A program made the translations under genes and the position numbers. From contig JBNJGD010000005.1 of NCBI GenBank assembly GCA_051747425.1, positions 1 to 64,000 on the forward strand: a stretch of 64,000 bases of DNA, read 5' to 3'. This document shows, in pieces, positions 28,719 through 37,989 of this stretch; within the stretch, counting starts at the first letter, position 1, and each line of letters opens with the position of its first letter. The notes beneath the pieces were generated by a model. That model saw nothing but the letters and a program-made list of their open reading frames with translations, searched no databases and was not told the origin of the DNA. The stretch is from HTCC5015 sp051747425. Lineage in GTDB: Bacteria > Pseudomonadota > Gammaproteobacteria > HTCC5015.

Positions 28719-29544
28719 CGGTGTGCCCCTCTTTCCAGGCAACGGCGAAGCCGTTGCTATATCTCAAATCAATCCGCGCGATCGCCGCCTGGCGCTCGGC
28801 TGAAAATGTGTTGTAAGCCAGTTTCAGGCGAGCCATCGCGTCCGCTCTGTTGGCCTCGAGAAAGCGCACTTGTGTGCCACTCTCAAGGCCCATTTGCCAG
28901 GTATTGCGAGCCTCCAGCACCAGGCTATCTACCCCGCCACCGATCTCGCCGAGGCTTTGGCGGATTTCGGCATAGGTTTTCAGCACGCGGCGCGCACTGC
29001 CCTCGGGGCCGTCCAGCAGGGGAAAGCCCCCTCTGTTCTCCAGGTGTGCAAAAAAGACCTCGCCATAACCGTTTACCAGCCCCGGATCGGCGGATTCGCC
29101 CCGCCACACTGCCACCGGCTCCTGTTCGGTCACCTTTACATGCAAGGTATCGGGCCACTCCCTGCGCAGTGAAACCTCCCGTACCCAGGGCAAGGCCAGC
29201 AGTGAACGCCGCGCCGACTCCATATCCATGGAGAAAAACTCGCCTTCGGCAAAGCGCTGCAGGGCCTCCCGGATATCGGCGTCCTGCAGATGGCGCCGCT
29301 CACCCGCCACCTGAATTTGCCGTATCGCCATGGGGGCCTCGCGCTCTGACTGAACCACCTCTCCGGATGATTCCGGGGCCTCCGGCCACAACCACCACGA
29401 GCCAACTCCGACCACGGCGCCGGCTGTCAGCAACATACCGACAATCGCAGCGCGGCCCGGTGTGCGATTGACCATTTCATCGCGGCGCACTGCACCCCGA
29501 CGGGCCGTGGGCTGCCTTTTTTTGAACCCGGGGATCGCCACCAT
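28711..29544 (-). CDS. ftsQ: Cell division protein FtsQ
   Basis: Bitopic inner-membrane protein that bridges early and late divisome proteins through FtsL/FtsB. The 277 residues have a basic cytoplasmic tail, one membrane span (about 34-56), a POTRA domain (IRQIQVAGERRHLQDADIREAL) and the FtsQ beta domain (WPDTLHVKVTEQEPVAVWRG). The ATG shares its A with the ddlB stop and has GGAGG seven bases upstream, so it was chosen over a GTG two codons earlier. Confidence 0.94.
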   Translation of the reverse strand: MVAIPGFKKRQPTARRGAVRRDEMVNRTPGRAAIVGMLLTAGAVVGVGSWWLWPEAPESSGEVVQSEREAPMAIRQIQVAGERRHLQDADIREALQRFAEGEFFSMDMESARRSLLALPWVREVSLRREWPDTLHVKVTEQEPVAVWRGESADPGLVNGYGEVFFAHLENRGGFPLLDGPEGSARRVLKTYAEIRQSLGEIGGGVDSLVLEARNTWQMGLESGTQVRFLEANRADAMARLKLAYNTFSAERQAAIARIDLRYSNGFAVAWKEGHTDV

Positions 29545-30479
29545 CAGCACACCTCCCCGGCCGTCATCAGAATTCTGAGCACCAGTTCATCGAAATCGAT
29601 GCCCGCCTGCCTGGCCGCCATGGGCACCAGGCTGTGACCGGTCATTCCCGGCACGGTATTCACTTCGATCAACCAGGGCTGGCCGTCGCGATCGACCATC
29701 AGGTCAACCCGGCCCCAGCCACCGGCTCCCACCGCTTCAAACGCCTCTATCGCCAGATTTTTGAGACGGTATTCCTCGTCGTCTTCGAGGCCACAGGGAC
29801 AGTGATAGCGCGTATCGTCGCGCTCGTACTTGGCGGCGTAGTCGTAAAAATCCTGGTCCGTCTCCAGTCGAATCAATGGCAGCGCCTGACCGTCGAGGAT
29901 CGACACCGTGTATTCGGCTCCCTCCACCCACTGCTCGACAAACACCTCGCCATAGCGCGCCGCCAGGTCAAGGGCGGCGGACAAGTCCTCGCCCCGGTGA
30001 ACCTTGCTCATGCCGATACTCGAACCCTCCAGTGAGGGCTTGACCATCAGTGGAAGCGTCATGGTCCGGGCCGCCTCCGCGCAATCCTCTGGCGAAGTAA
30101 GTTTCCGGTACGCCGGTGTGGGCATACCGGCGCCCGCCCACAGGTATTTGCTGCGCAACTTGTCCATGGCCAGGGCCGAACCCAGCACTCCGGAACCGGT
30201 ACAGGGAATGCCCTTGAGCTCCAGCAATGCCTGCAACTGTCCGTCCTCGCCACCGCGGCCGTGAATGATATTGAACACGCGGTCAAAGTGATCGCTGTGG
30301 AGCACATCGAGATCAGCGGGGGAGCGCACATCAATGATCGTCAGATCAATGCCGGCACGCTGCAGCGCCGCCTCACAGGCGGCACCACTGACCAGTGACA
30401 CATCCCGCTCGGCGGCCCAGCCTCCCTTGACCAGGGCAACCCGACCGAACTGTTCCGCTGAAGGCAATGGTCTAAACAT
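29544..30479 (-). CDS. ddlB: D-alanine--D-alanine ligase B
   Basis: Makes D-Ala-D-Ala for the peptidoglycan stem peptide. The 311-residue ATP-grasp protein shows VKPSLEGSSIGMSKV in the ATP-binding part, the omega-loop region, and the magnesium-binding WLIEVNTVPGMT near the C-terminus. The start MFRPLPSAEQ overlaps murC by 8 bases; the frame is open 15 codons further upstream inside murC. The dipeptide is used by MurF, encoded in the same cluster. Confidence 0.96.
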   Translation of the reverse strand: MFRPLPSAEQFGRVALVKGGWAAERDVSLVSGAACEAALQRAGIDLTIIDVRSPADLDVLHSDHFDRVFNIIHGRGGEDGQLQALLELKGIPCTGSGVLGSALAMDKLRSKYLWAGAGMPTPAYRKLTSPEDCAEAARTMTLPLMVKPSLEGSSIGMSKVHRGEDLSAALDLAARYGEVFVEQWVEGAEYTVSILDGQALPLIRLETDQDFYDYAAKYERDDTRYHCPCGLEDDEEYRLKNLAIEAFEAVGAGGWGRVDLMVDRDGQPWLIEVNTVPGMTGHSLVPMAARQAGIDFDELVLRILMTAGEVC

Positions 30480-31908
30480 CGCTGTCCTCCCCGGCCTGGA
30501 GCGTTTCGGGCAGTGCTGCGGCAATCCCGCCTATGCTGCCGGCCCCCAGGGTGAGCAACACATCGCCGGCCTCCAGTACGCCCTTGAGTACAGAGGGCAG
30601 TTGCTGTGGATCTTCGACAAACACCGGGTTCACCTTGCCCCGGGCACGCACAGCGGCGGCCAGTGCCCGGCCGTCGGCACCGGCAACAGAGGCCTCACCG
30701 GCGGCGTAGACCTCGGTCAGGCAGAGGGCGTCCACTTCGCTCAACACCGAAGCAAAGTCCTCAAACAAATCCTGGGTACGGCTGTAGCGGTGGGGCTGAA
30801 AAGCCACCACCAGACGGCGATCCGGCCAGGCGTTGCGAGCCGCTCTCAATGTGGCCTGCATTTCACTCGGGTGGTGGCCGTAGTCGTCGACCAGCAGCAC
30901 ATCACCCTTGCTTGTAGCGACCTCCCCATAGAGCTGGAAGCGCCGCCCGATACCGCCAAAGGAGGCCAGACCACGGGAAATGTCCTCTCCCGATACCCCC
31001 AGTTCGTGGGCAATGGCAATCGCCGCCAGGGCGTTTTGCACATTATGGTCGCCCGGCATGTTCAACCGGACGCCGCGCAGGGTCTCACTGCCAGGCAATG
31101 TAATATCAAAAACGCTGGTGGCGCCCTCAAAGCGCAAATTTTCAGCGCGGATATCCGCCTCCTGTGACAAGCCGTAAGTCAGCACCTGACAAGTCACCCG
31201 TGGCAGAATTTCGGCCACCACCGGGTCGTCGATGCACATTACCGCCAAACCGTAAAAAGGCAGGTGGTGGAGAAATTCAACAAAGGTGTCCTTGAGCTTG
31301 CCAAAATCGCCACCGTAGGTGGCCAGATGGTCCGGCTCAATATTGGTCACCACCGCCATCACCGGCTGGAGAATCAGGAAAGAGGCATCGGACTCGTCGG
31401 CCTCGGCCACCAAGTACTCGCCCTCGCCCAGGCGCGCATTGGTGCCTGCGCTGTTCAATTTTCCGCCAATCACAAAGGTCGGATCCAGGCCGCCCTCGGC
31501 CAACAGTGAAGCGGTGAGGCTGGTGGTGGTCGTCTTGCCATGGGTTCCGGCCACCGCAATACCCTGACGGAAACGCATCAGTTCAGCCAGCATCTCGGCG
31601 CGGGGAACGACGGGAATACGCGATGCGCGAGCCGCCTGAACCTCGGGGTTATCCTCGCCCACTGCCGTAGAGACGACAATCACATCGACGCCTTCGACAT
31701 GCTCGGCGGAATGTCCCTGATAAATAGCCGCACCGGCTTCGCGCAGACGCCGCGTATTGGCGCTTTCACTCATGTCGGAACCCTGCACCCGGTAGCCCAG
31801 GTTAAGCAGTACTTCGGCGATGCCACACATGCCGGCGCCACCGATACCCACAAAGTGTATGGTTTCAATTCGGCGCATGGGGTTGTGCCAGTTGGCAGGA
31901 CGACTCAT
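30472..31908 (-). CDS. murC: UDP-N-acetylmuramate--L-alanine ligase MurC
   Basis: Adds L-Ala to UDP-MurNAc, the first amino acid of the stem peptide. The 478 residues show the Rossmann motif GIGGAGMCGIA, the ATP-binding GTHGKTT at 121-127, and DDYGHHPSE in the C-terminal part. The start overlaps the murG stop by ATGA, which supports the outer ATG over an internal one ten codons later. Confidence 0.97.
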   Translation of the reverse strand: MSRPANWHNPMRRIETIHFVGIGGAGMCGIAEVLLNLGYRVQGSDMSESANTRRLREAGAAIYQGHSAEHVEGVDVIVVSTAVGEDNPEVQAARASRIPVVPRAEMLAELMRFRQGIAVAGTHGKTTTTSLTASLLAEGGLDPTFVIGGKLNSAGTNARLGEGEYLVAEADESDASFLILQPVMAVVTNIEPDHLATYGGDFGKLKDTFVEFLHHLPFYGLAVMCIDDPVVAEILPRVTCQVLTYGLSQEADIRAENLRFEGATSVFDITLPGSETLRGVRLNMPGDHNVQNALAAIAIAHELGVSGEDISRGLASFGGIGRRFQLYGEVATSKGDVLLVDDYGHHPSEMQATLRAARNAWPDRRLVVAFQPHRYSRTQDLFEDFASVLSEVDALCLTEVYAAGEASVAGADGRALAAAVRARGKVNPVFVEDPQQLPSVLKGVLEAGDVLLTLGAGSIGGIAAALPETLQAGEDSDV

Positions 31909-32987
31909 CGCTCACCTCCCGCTTGCAGCACCGCGCGGGCCACGCGCTCGGCCGCCTCGGGCAAACCGCGCTCCCGCGCCCGGTCGGCCATGGTTTGCAG
32001 GGCATCCCGGTCGGCGTCCCACTGCGTCAGCAGTTGGCTCAACCGATCGGCTCCCAGCTCGGACTGTGCGATTACCACGGCGCCCCCCACCTCGCTCAGC
32101 CAGGCGGCATTAAAACGCTGATGGTCATCTACTGCGTAGGGATAGGGCACCAACACCGATGGCCGGCCGGCGGCAGCCAATTCGGCAACCGTCATGGCTC
32201 CGGCCCGGCACACCACCACATCGGCCCAACGATAGGCGGCGGCCATGTCCTGTATAAACTCGTCCACCTGGGCCTCGACACCCAGGGCGCGATAGCGCGC
32301 ACGGGTCTCGTCAAAGCTGTGCCGCCCGGTCTGGTGGCGCACATCCGGACGCTGGCTCTTGTCCATCATTGCCAGCGCCTCTGGCACACACTGATTCAGT
32401 GCCAGAGCACCCAGACTGCCCCCTACCACCAAAAGCCGCAACGGGCGGTCGCGGTCAATAACAAGAGGCTGGATATCAATCACTGCCCGACGAACCGGGT
32501 TGCCCACATGCTCTGCCGAATAGCGGGGTGCGAATGTATCGGGAAAGGCCTCCAGCACCCGCTGGGCGCGAGCGGCCAGCTTCAGATTGGTAAGGCCTGC
32601 CACCGCATTCTGTTCGTGAATAACCAAAGGTATACCCAGTATGCGAGCTACCAGTCCGCCGGGGCCGGCGACAAAGCCACCCATGCCCAACACGCTGCGG
32701 GGCCGATGCCTGAGCAAGGCGCGCAGTGATTGCCAGCAGGCCAGAGCCAGCTTGAACGGTGCCAGCGCCAATGTCAGGGCGCCCTTGCCTCTCAGACCGC
32801 CGATACTGATCCACTCAATCGGTATACCGGCCTCTGGCACCAGCCGGCTCTCCAGTCCTCGCCGCGTGCCCAGCCAGACTACCGGCACACCTTCAGCCTG
32901 AAGCAAACTGGCCACCGCCAGTGCCGGAAAAATGTGGCCGCCGGTGCCGCCGGCCATGATCATGACGGGTGCTTGACTACGCGGCAT
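31905..32987 (-). CDS. murG: Lipid II-forming N-acetylglucosaminyltransferase MurG
   Basis: Membrane-associated GT-B enzyme that adds GlcNAc to lipid I to give lipid II. The 360 residues contain the first glycine-rich loop GGTGGHIFPA at 13-22, HEQNAVAGLTN, and GGSLGALALN plus CRAGAMTVAELAAAGRPS in the UDP-GlcNAc-binding half. Overlaps ftsW by 11 bases and murC by 4. Confidence 0.97.
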   Translation of the reverse strand: MPRSQAPVMIMAGGTGGHIFPALAVASLLQAEGVPVVWLGTRRGLESRLVPEAGIPIEWISIGGLRGKGALTLALAPFKLALACWQSLRALLRHRPRSVLGMGGFVAGPGGLVARILGIPLVIHEQNAVAGLTNLKLAARAQRVLEAFPDTFAPRYSAEHVGNPVRRAVIDIQPLVIDRDRPLRLLVVGGSLGALALNQCVPEALAMMDKSQRPDVRHQTGRHSFDETRARYRALGVEAQVDEFIQDMAAAYRWADVVVCRAGAMTVAELAAAGRPSVLVPYPYAVDDHQRFNAAWLSEVGGAVVIAQSELGADRLSQLLTQWDADRDALQTMADRARERGLPEAAERVARAVLQAGGER

Positions 32988-34212
32988 CGCGCACCTCCCC
33001 GGACAGGGTTCCGGAATCGGGCGTGATGGTGCGGCGGCCCGCAGGCTTGCGCCGTTTCATGGGTTGGGCCTGGCTCTGCGCCTGCCGGTTTTCCAAATGG
33101 GCTCGCAGGACGATGGCCAGCGATACGCAGGCCACCATGACCGCACTGCCGCCGGCGCTCATCAGGGGCAGTGTCAGACCCTTGGTGGGCAACATGCCCA
33201 GACTGACCCCCATATTGATGAACACCTGGCAGGACAGCCAAATAGCCACGCTGTAACAAAAATAGCCACGGAAGGGAGCCTCCAGTGCCAAGGCCCGGGT
33301 CCCAATGGCAAAACAGCGGTAGATCATCAGAGCAAAAAGGGCAATAACGCTGACGACGCCAATCAGCCCCAGCTCCTCACCGACGATGGCGAAAACAAAG
33401 TCGTTGTGCGCTTCGGGAAGATAAAACAGTTTTTGCACACTGCTGCCAAGCCCCAATCCGGTGACACCACCGCTGCCAAACGCAATCAGGGACTGAGTCA
33501 ACTGATACCCCGAGCCAAAGGCATTGCCCCAGGGGTCGAGAAAGGCCACTACCCGCTCGGCCCGATAGGGTGAATAAATGGCCAGCGCCGCGGCCATCAC
33601 GACCATGACAAGGAAACTGATCACGAAAGGTGTCAATCGGGCACCCGCCAGAAACAGGGTACCCAACATCACGGCGCACAAGACCACCGTGGCGCCAAAG
33701 TCCGGTTCTGAGAGCAGCAGTACGGACGCCAAAACAATCACGGAGAGCGGTTTGACAAAGCCGCGGACACTGCCGCGAACATCGCGGCTTTGGCGCACCA
33801 GGTAGGCGGCGAGGTAGATCATGATGCCGAGGCGCGCAAATTCCGAAGCCTGTAGAGTCAAACTGCCGACCCCGATCCAGCGGCTGGCGCCATTGACTGT
33901 CTTGCCAATGCCGGGCACCAAGGCCATCGCCAGCACCAAAAATGCCAGGCCGAGACACAGGAAACTGCCCCGCTCCCAAAGCCTGGTCGGTGTAAGCAGT
34001 GCAGCACTGCCCAGCAACACGCCAATAGCTGTGTAAATGAACTGTTTCTTGCCGAAGTAAAAAGGATCGGCCAGCTCGCCATCGGCCACCGAGACCGAGG
34101 CGGAAGTCACCATTACCACACCGAAAAACAGAATGGTCAAAGCGGCCAGCAACAGCTGGTAATCCATGTTCTCCACTATGGCCAGGGGGCGCCTTGTCGC
34201 ACGCTGAGTCAT
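32977..34212 (-). CDS. ftsW: Peptidoglycan glycosyltransferase FtsW
   Basis: SEDS-family polymerase of septal peptidoglycan, working with FtsI. The 411-residue protein has about ten hydrophobic segments; family motifs include NGASRWIGVG, KPLSVIVLASVLLLSEPDFGA (the Glu/Asp stretch holds the catalytic Asp) and PTKGLTLPLMSAGGS. The basic C-terminal tail (KRRKPAGRR) is cytoplasmic. The ATGA overlap with murD supports the first ATG. Confidence 0.96.
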   Translation of the reverse strand: MTQRATRRPLAIVENMDYQLLLAALTILFFGVVMVTSASVSVADGELADPFYFGKKQFIYTAIGVLLGSAALLTPTRLWERGSFLCLGLAFLVLAMALVPGIGKTVNGASRWIGVGSLTLQASEFARLGIMIYLAAYLVRQSRDVRGSVRGFVKPLSVIVLASVLLLSEPDFGATVVLCAVMLGTLFLAGARLTPFVISFLVMVVMAAALAIYSPYRAERVVAFLDPWGNAFGSGYQLTQSLIAFGSGGVTGLGLGSSVQKLFYLPEAHNDFVFAIVGEELGLIGVVSVIALFALMIYRCFAIGTRALALEAPFRGYFCYSVAIWLSCQVFINMGVSLGMLPTKGLTLPLMSAGGSAVMVACVSLAIVLRAHLENRQAQSQAQPMKRRKPAGRRTITPDSGTLSGEVRDAA

Positions 34213-35552
34213 GCCGACACCTCCCCCAGCCTGGCCACGGCGGCGCGAAAATCCTCACCCCGGGCTTCAAAACCGGTGTACTGATCAAAACTGGCACAGG
34301 CCGGTGACAGCAGAACCACATCGCCACTGCGGGCCGTTTCGGCGGCGTAGTGCACTGCAGCGGCCATGTTCTCGACACGCTTGACCGGCACGGCGTCGCC
34401 GATGGCCTCGGCGAGGCGGCCGGCATCGTGACCCATCAGACAAACAGCGCGGGAGCGCTGCTCCAGTGCCGGCCTGAGAGACGAAAAGTCCTGGCCTTTA
34501 CCCACACCACCGGCGATCAGTACCACGGGCTGTGAGAAACCGGATACAGCGGCCACAGTGGCACCCACATTGGTGGCCTTGGAGTCGTTGATGTAAATCA
34601 CACCGTCGCGCTCGGCTACCCACTCTGTGCGATGGGGAAGGCCATTGAATTCGGCCAGGGCCGCCAGTGCCTTGTCCCGGGGAATGGCCACCGCTTCCGC
34701 CAGGGCCAGCGCGGCCAGGGCATTGGCCCAATTGTGTTCGCCGCACAGCCGAAGCTCAGCCACTTCCACCAGACGCGCACCATCGGCACACAACCAGACC
34801 TGGTCACCCAAGCGCTCTGTTCCGTAGCCGGAGGCCACCTCATCGAGACCAAAGGTCACGCGTTCGCCGTCACTGGCCATTGCCATGACCCCTGCATCCT
34901 GTCGATTCACCACCGCCACATCGGCGTGGGCAATGGCGTGGCTTTTGGCCTCTGCGTAGGCCGCCATATCGGAGTAGCGATCCATGTGGTCTTCGCTGAG
35001 ATTGAGTACGGCGGCTGCCCGGGGACGCAGACTCTCGACCGTCTCCAGCTGGAAGCTCGACAGCTCGAGTACATACAAATCCACCGCGGGCGCTAACAGT
35101 TCCAGTGCCGGCGTCCCGAGATTGCCACCCACAGCGACCGTCATGCCGGCGCTTCGGGCCATCTGTCCCACCAATTCGGTGACCGTGCTCTTGCCGTTGG
35201 AACCGGTGATGGCGACGATCGGTGCCTCGGCGCAGCGCGCGAATAACTCGACATCTCCGAGAATTCGGAGACCACGGCGGCGCGCTTGGTCGATCATCGG
35301 CTGCCTCGGGTCGACCCCGGGGCTCAGGATCAAACTATCAAACCCTTGCACCTGCTCGGGCACAAATTCACCCAACTCGACCGAGATGTCGGGAAGGGCT
35401 TCGCGCAGACGGGCCAGTAGCGGTGGGGCCTGGCGACTGTCGGCTACAGCAAAAGACACATCGCGAGCAGCCAGGAAACGGGCGCACGAAAGCCCCGTGG
35501 CGCCGAGGCCGACGATTAGTGTGTGTCCAAGTTGTTGAGCCAGTGTCTGCAT
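34209..35552 (-). CDS. murD: UDP-N-acetylmuramoyl-L-alanine--D-glutamate ligase MurD
   Basis: Adds D-Glu to the growing UDP-MurNAc peptide. The 447 residues show the N-terminal GLGATGLSCARFL nucleotide-sugar fold, the ATP loop GSNGKST, the Asn/His stretch LSEDHMDRYSD, and NDSKATNVGAT. Its first codon directly follows from the mraY stop (one base shared), and it overlaps ftsW by 4 bases. Confidence 0.96.
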   Translation of the reverse strand: MQTLAQQLGHTLIVGLGATGLSCARFLAARDVSFAVADSRQAPPLLARLREALPDISVELGEFVPEQVQGFDSLILSPGVDPRQPMIDQARRRGLRILGDVELFARCAEAPIVAITGSNGKSTVTELVGQMARSAGMTVAVGGNLGTPALELLAPAVDLYVLELSSFQLETVESLRPRAAAVLNLSEDHMDRYSDMAAYAEAKSHAIAHADVAVVNRQDAGVMAMASDGERVTFGLDEVASGYGTERLGDQVWLCADGARLVEVAELRLCGEHNWANALAALALAEAVAIPRDKALAALAEFNGLPHRTEWVAERDGVIYINDSKATNVGATVAAVSGFSQPVVLIAGGVGKGQDFSSLRPALEQRSRAVCLMGHDAGRLAEAIGDAVPVKRVENMAAAVHYAAETARSGDVVLLSPACASFDQYTGFEARGEDFRAAVARLGEVSA

Positions 35553-36634
35553 CAGCGAATCTTCAATGTTGCCAGGCCAATCAAAACGAGAATCACGGTA
35601 ATGATCCAGAAGCGCACCACCACGCGCTGCTCGGGCCAGCCCTTGAGCTCGTAGTGGTGGTGGAGTGGCGCCATTCGGAATACCCGTCGCCCTGTCATCT
35701 TGAACGAGGCAACCTGAATCATGACCGACAGGGTTTCCACCACGAATACCCCGCCCATGATGGCCAGAACCAGTTCCTGGCGGACGAGAATGGCCAGCAC
35801 GCCCAGCGATGCGCCCAACGCCAGTGCCCCGACATCACCCATAAAGACCATGGCGGGGTGAGTGTTAAACCACAGGAAACCCAGGCCGGCGCCCATCAGG
35901 GCACTGCAAAAGACCACCAACTCACCATTGCCCTGAATAAAGGGAAAGCCGAGATAGTCGGCAAAGCGAACATTGCCCGTCACATAGGCAAACACTGCAA
36001 GTGCCCCGGCAATCAGAACACAGGGAAGAATGGCCAGACCGTCGAGACCATCGGTGAGATTCACCGCATTGCTCGAACCGACAATGACGAAGTAGGCAAA
36101 GGGCACGAACAGCCAGCCCAGGTAGATACCCAGATCTTTAAAAACCGGGACAATCAATGTGATTTCCGCTTCGCTTTCACGCATGTAGAAAATGCTCAAC
36201 GCCGCCACCAGGCCGATCACCGATTGCCAGAAGTACTTCCAGCGCGAGGCCAGTCCTCTGGGGTCGCGCAGGGCCACTTTTTTATAGTCGTCGACCCAGC
36301 CCACCAGGCCAAAGGCCATGGTGGTCAAGATCACCACCCACATCTGGCGATTGGCCAGATCCGACCACAGCAAAGTGCTGATGGCGATGGCGACAAGAAT
36401 CAGGGACCCGCCCATGGTGGGCGTACCCGTCTTGGCCAAATGGCTTTGCGGGCCGTCGTCGCGTACCGCCTGCCCCACTTTGAGGCGCGTCAACCAATCA
36501 ATCATTGGCGGGCCGACGACAAAGCAGATCACCAACGCCGTCAACGCCCCCAGAATGCCGCGCAGGGTAAGGTACTGGAACACGCCGAAGGCGGAGTTGA
36601 ATTGTTGCAAGTACTCAGCCAGCCAAAGCAGCAT
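35552..36634 (-). CDS. mraY: Phospho-N-acetylmuramoyl-pentapeptide transferase MraY
   Basis: Transfers phospho-MurNAc-pentapeptide to undecaprenyl phosphate, forming lipid I. The 360-residue protein has about ten membrane spans; catalytic acidic motifs WVDDYKK and NLTDGLDGLA and the MAPLHHHYE loop are all visible. One base is shared with each neighbouring gene, implying tight coupling with murF and murD. Confidence 0.97.
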   Translation of the reverse strand: MLLWLAEYLQQFNSAFGVFQYLTLRGILGALTALVICFVVGPPMIDWLTRLKVGQAVRDDGPQSHLAKTGTPTMGGSLILVAIAISTLLWSDLANRQMWVVILTTMAFGLVGWVDDYKKVALRDPRGLASRWKYFWQSVIGLVAALSIFYMRESEAEITLIVPVFKDLGIYLGWLFVPFAYFVIVGSSNAVNLTDGLDGLAILPCVLIAGALAVFAYVTGNVRFADYLGFPFIQGNGELVVFCSALMGAGLGFLWFNTHPAMVFMGDVGALALGASLGVLAILVRQELVLAIMGGVFVVETLSVMIQVASFKMTGRRVFRMAPLHHHYELKGWPEQRVVVRFWIITVILVLIGLATLKIR

Positions 36635-37989
36635 TACGCTTCCTCACTCAACAGGTCCACCACCCGCTCCATGCGGCTGGATCGGGACCCTTTCACCAAC
36701 AGCACGACATCCTGCGTGGCCAATGCCTCAATCGATTCGGCCAGTGCCTCGGCACTGTCAAAAGCGGCGGCTCTTTCACCGAATACTTCAGCGGCCCGGC
36801 GACTGTGATCACCCAGGGTGAACAGCCGCTCTACCCCCATTTGCCGCATTTCCTCACCCAATTCGGCGTGGACCGCTTCACTGCGTTCACCCAGTTCGGC
36901 CAAATCTCCCAGGGCCAGCCAAACCGGCCGCCCCATTTCCAGTGCCGCCTCAACGCCAGCGGTCAACGAGGCAGGGTTGGCGTTATAGCTGTCGTCCATC
37001 AGGCAGAAACCGCGTCTGGCCAATTTCTGGGCCAGACGCCCATCCACCGGTGAAGCGCTTTCGAGGCCACTGGCCACTTGTTCCAGGCTGACGCCCGAAG
37101 CCAGGGCAGCCGCCGTCGCCGCCAGGGCATTACAGGCGTTGTGGCGGCCACTGAAGGCCATAACCACGGTGACCTGCCCCGCTGGCAACTTGTCCTCAGA
37201 CACACGGATGGTTAACTTGCTTTCCTCTGCTTCCCACTGCCCCTGAACATCGGCATTTTGTTCAAGCCCAAAGGTGACGGTGGCCTTGTCGGCACACAGG
37301 GAGCGCCAATAATCGGCGTGAGCGTCATCGGCATTAATGATGGCCACTCCGCCCTCACTCAGCCCGTTGTAAATCTCACCCTTGGCCCGGGCCACACCGC
37401 TAATATCCTTGAACCCCTCCAGATGCGCGGGACCGGCATTGTTGATCAGTGCCACATCAGGACGGGCCAGCTGGGTCAGATACTCGATTTCACCGAAGTG
37501 GTTGGCCCCCATTTCAACCACGGCGAAGCGGTCCCGGCGGCCAATTTTCAACAGCGTCAGGGGCACACCCAGATCGTTATTCAGATTGCCTCTTGTGGCG
37601 CTGGTGTCGCCCGCCTGGCGAAGAATGCTGTGCAGCATTTCCTTGACGGTGGTTTTGCCATTGCTGCCAGTCAGCGCCACCAGATGCACTTCCAGCTGCG
37701 CCCGCCACCAGGCGGCGAGGTGGCCCAGTGCCAGGCGCGCGTCCCTGACCACAATCTGGGGCAGGTCAACCGTTTCGAGGAACCGCTCGACTACGGCCGC
37801 CGAAGCTCCGCTCTGGGCAGCCTGAGCGACAAATTCATGGCCGTCGCGCTCCCCGCCGGGGAGGGCAAAAAACAATTGGCCGGGCGACAAGCTGCGAGTG
37901 TCGATGGATACACCGGCCACGCGACAATCGTCTCCGTGCCACTCGCCGCGCATCACCCGGGTAATCTGGGACACTTTGCCGTCAATCAT
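36634..37989 (-). CDS. murF: UDP-MurNAc-tripeptide--D-Ala-D-Ala ligase MurF
   Basis: Adds the D-Ala-D-Ala made by DdlB to the UDP-MurNAc tripeptide. The 451 residues contain the ATP loop GSNGKTTVKEM, MGANHFGEIEYL, and DDSYNANPASL in the substrate region. The start (MIDGKVSQI) gives an ATGA overlap with murE and was chosen over an in-frame ATG 13 codons upstream. Confidence 0.96.
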   Translation of the reverse strand: MIDGKVSQITRVMRGEWHGDDCRVAGVSIDTRSLSPGQLFFALPGGERDGHEFVAQAAQSGASAAVVERFLETVDLPQIVVRDARLALGHLAAWWRAQLEVHLVALTGSNGKTTVKEMLHSILRQAGDTSATRGNLNNDLGVPLTLLKIGRRDRFAVVEMGANHFGEIEYLTQLARPDVALINNAGPAHLEGFKDISGVARAKGEIYNGLSEGGVAIINADDAHADYWRSLCADKATVTFGLEQNADVQGQWEAEESKLTIRVSEDKLPAGQVTVVMAFSGRHNACNALAATAAALASGVSLEQVASGLESASPVDGRLAQKLARRGFCLMDDSYNANPASLTAGVEAALEMGRPVWLALGDLAELGERSEAVHAELGEEMRQMGVERLFTLGDHSRRAAEVFGERAAAFDSAEALAESIEALATQDVVLLVKGSRSSRMERVVDLLSEEA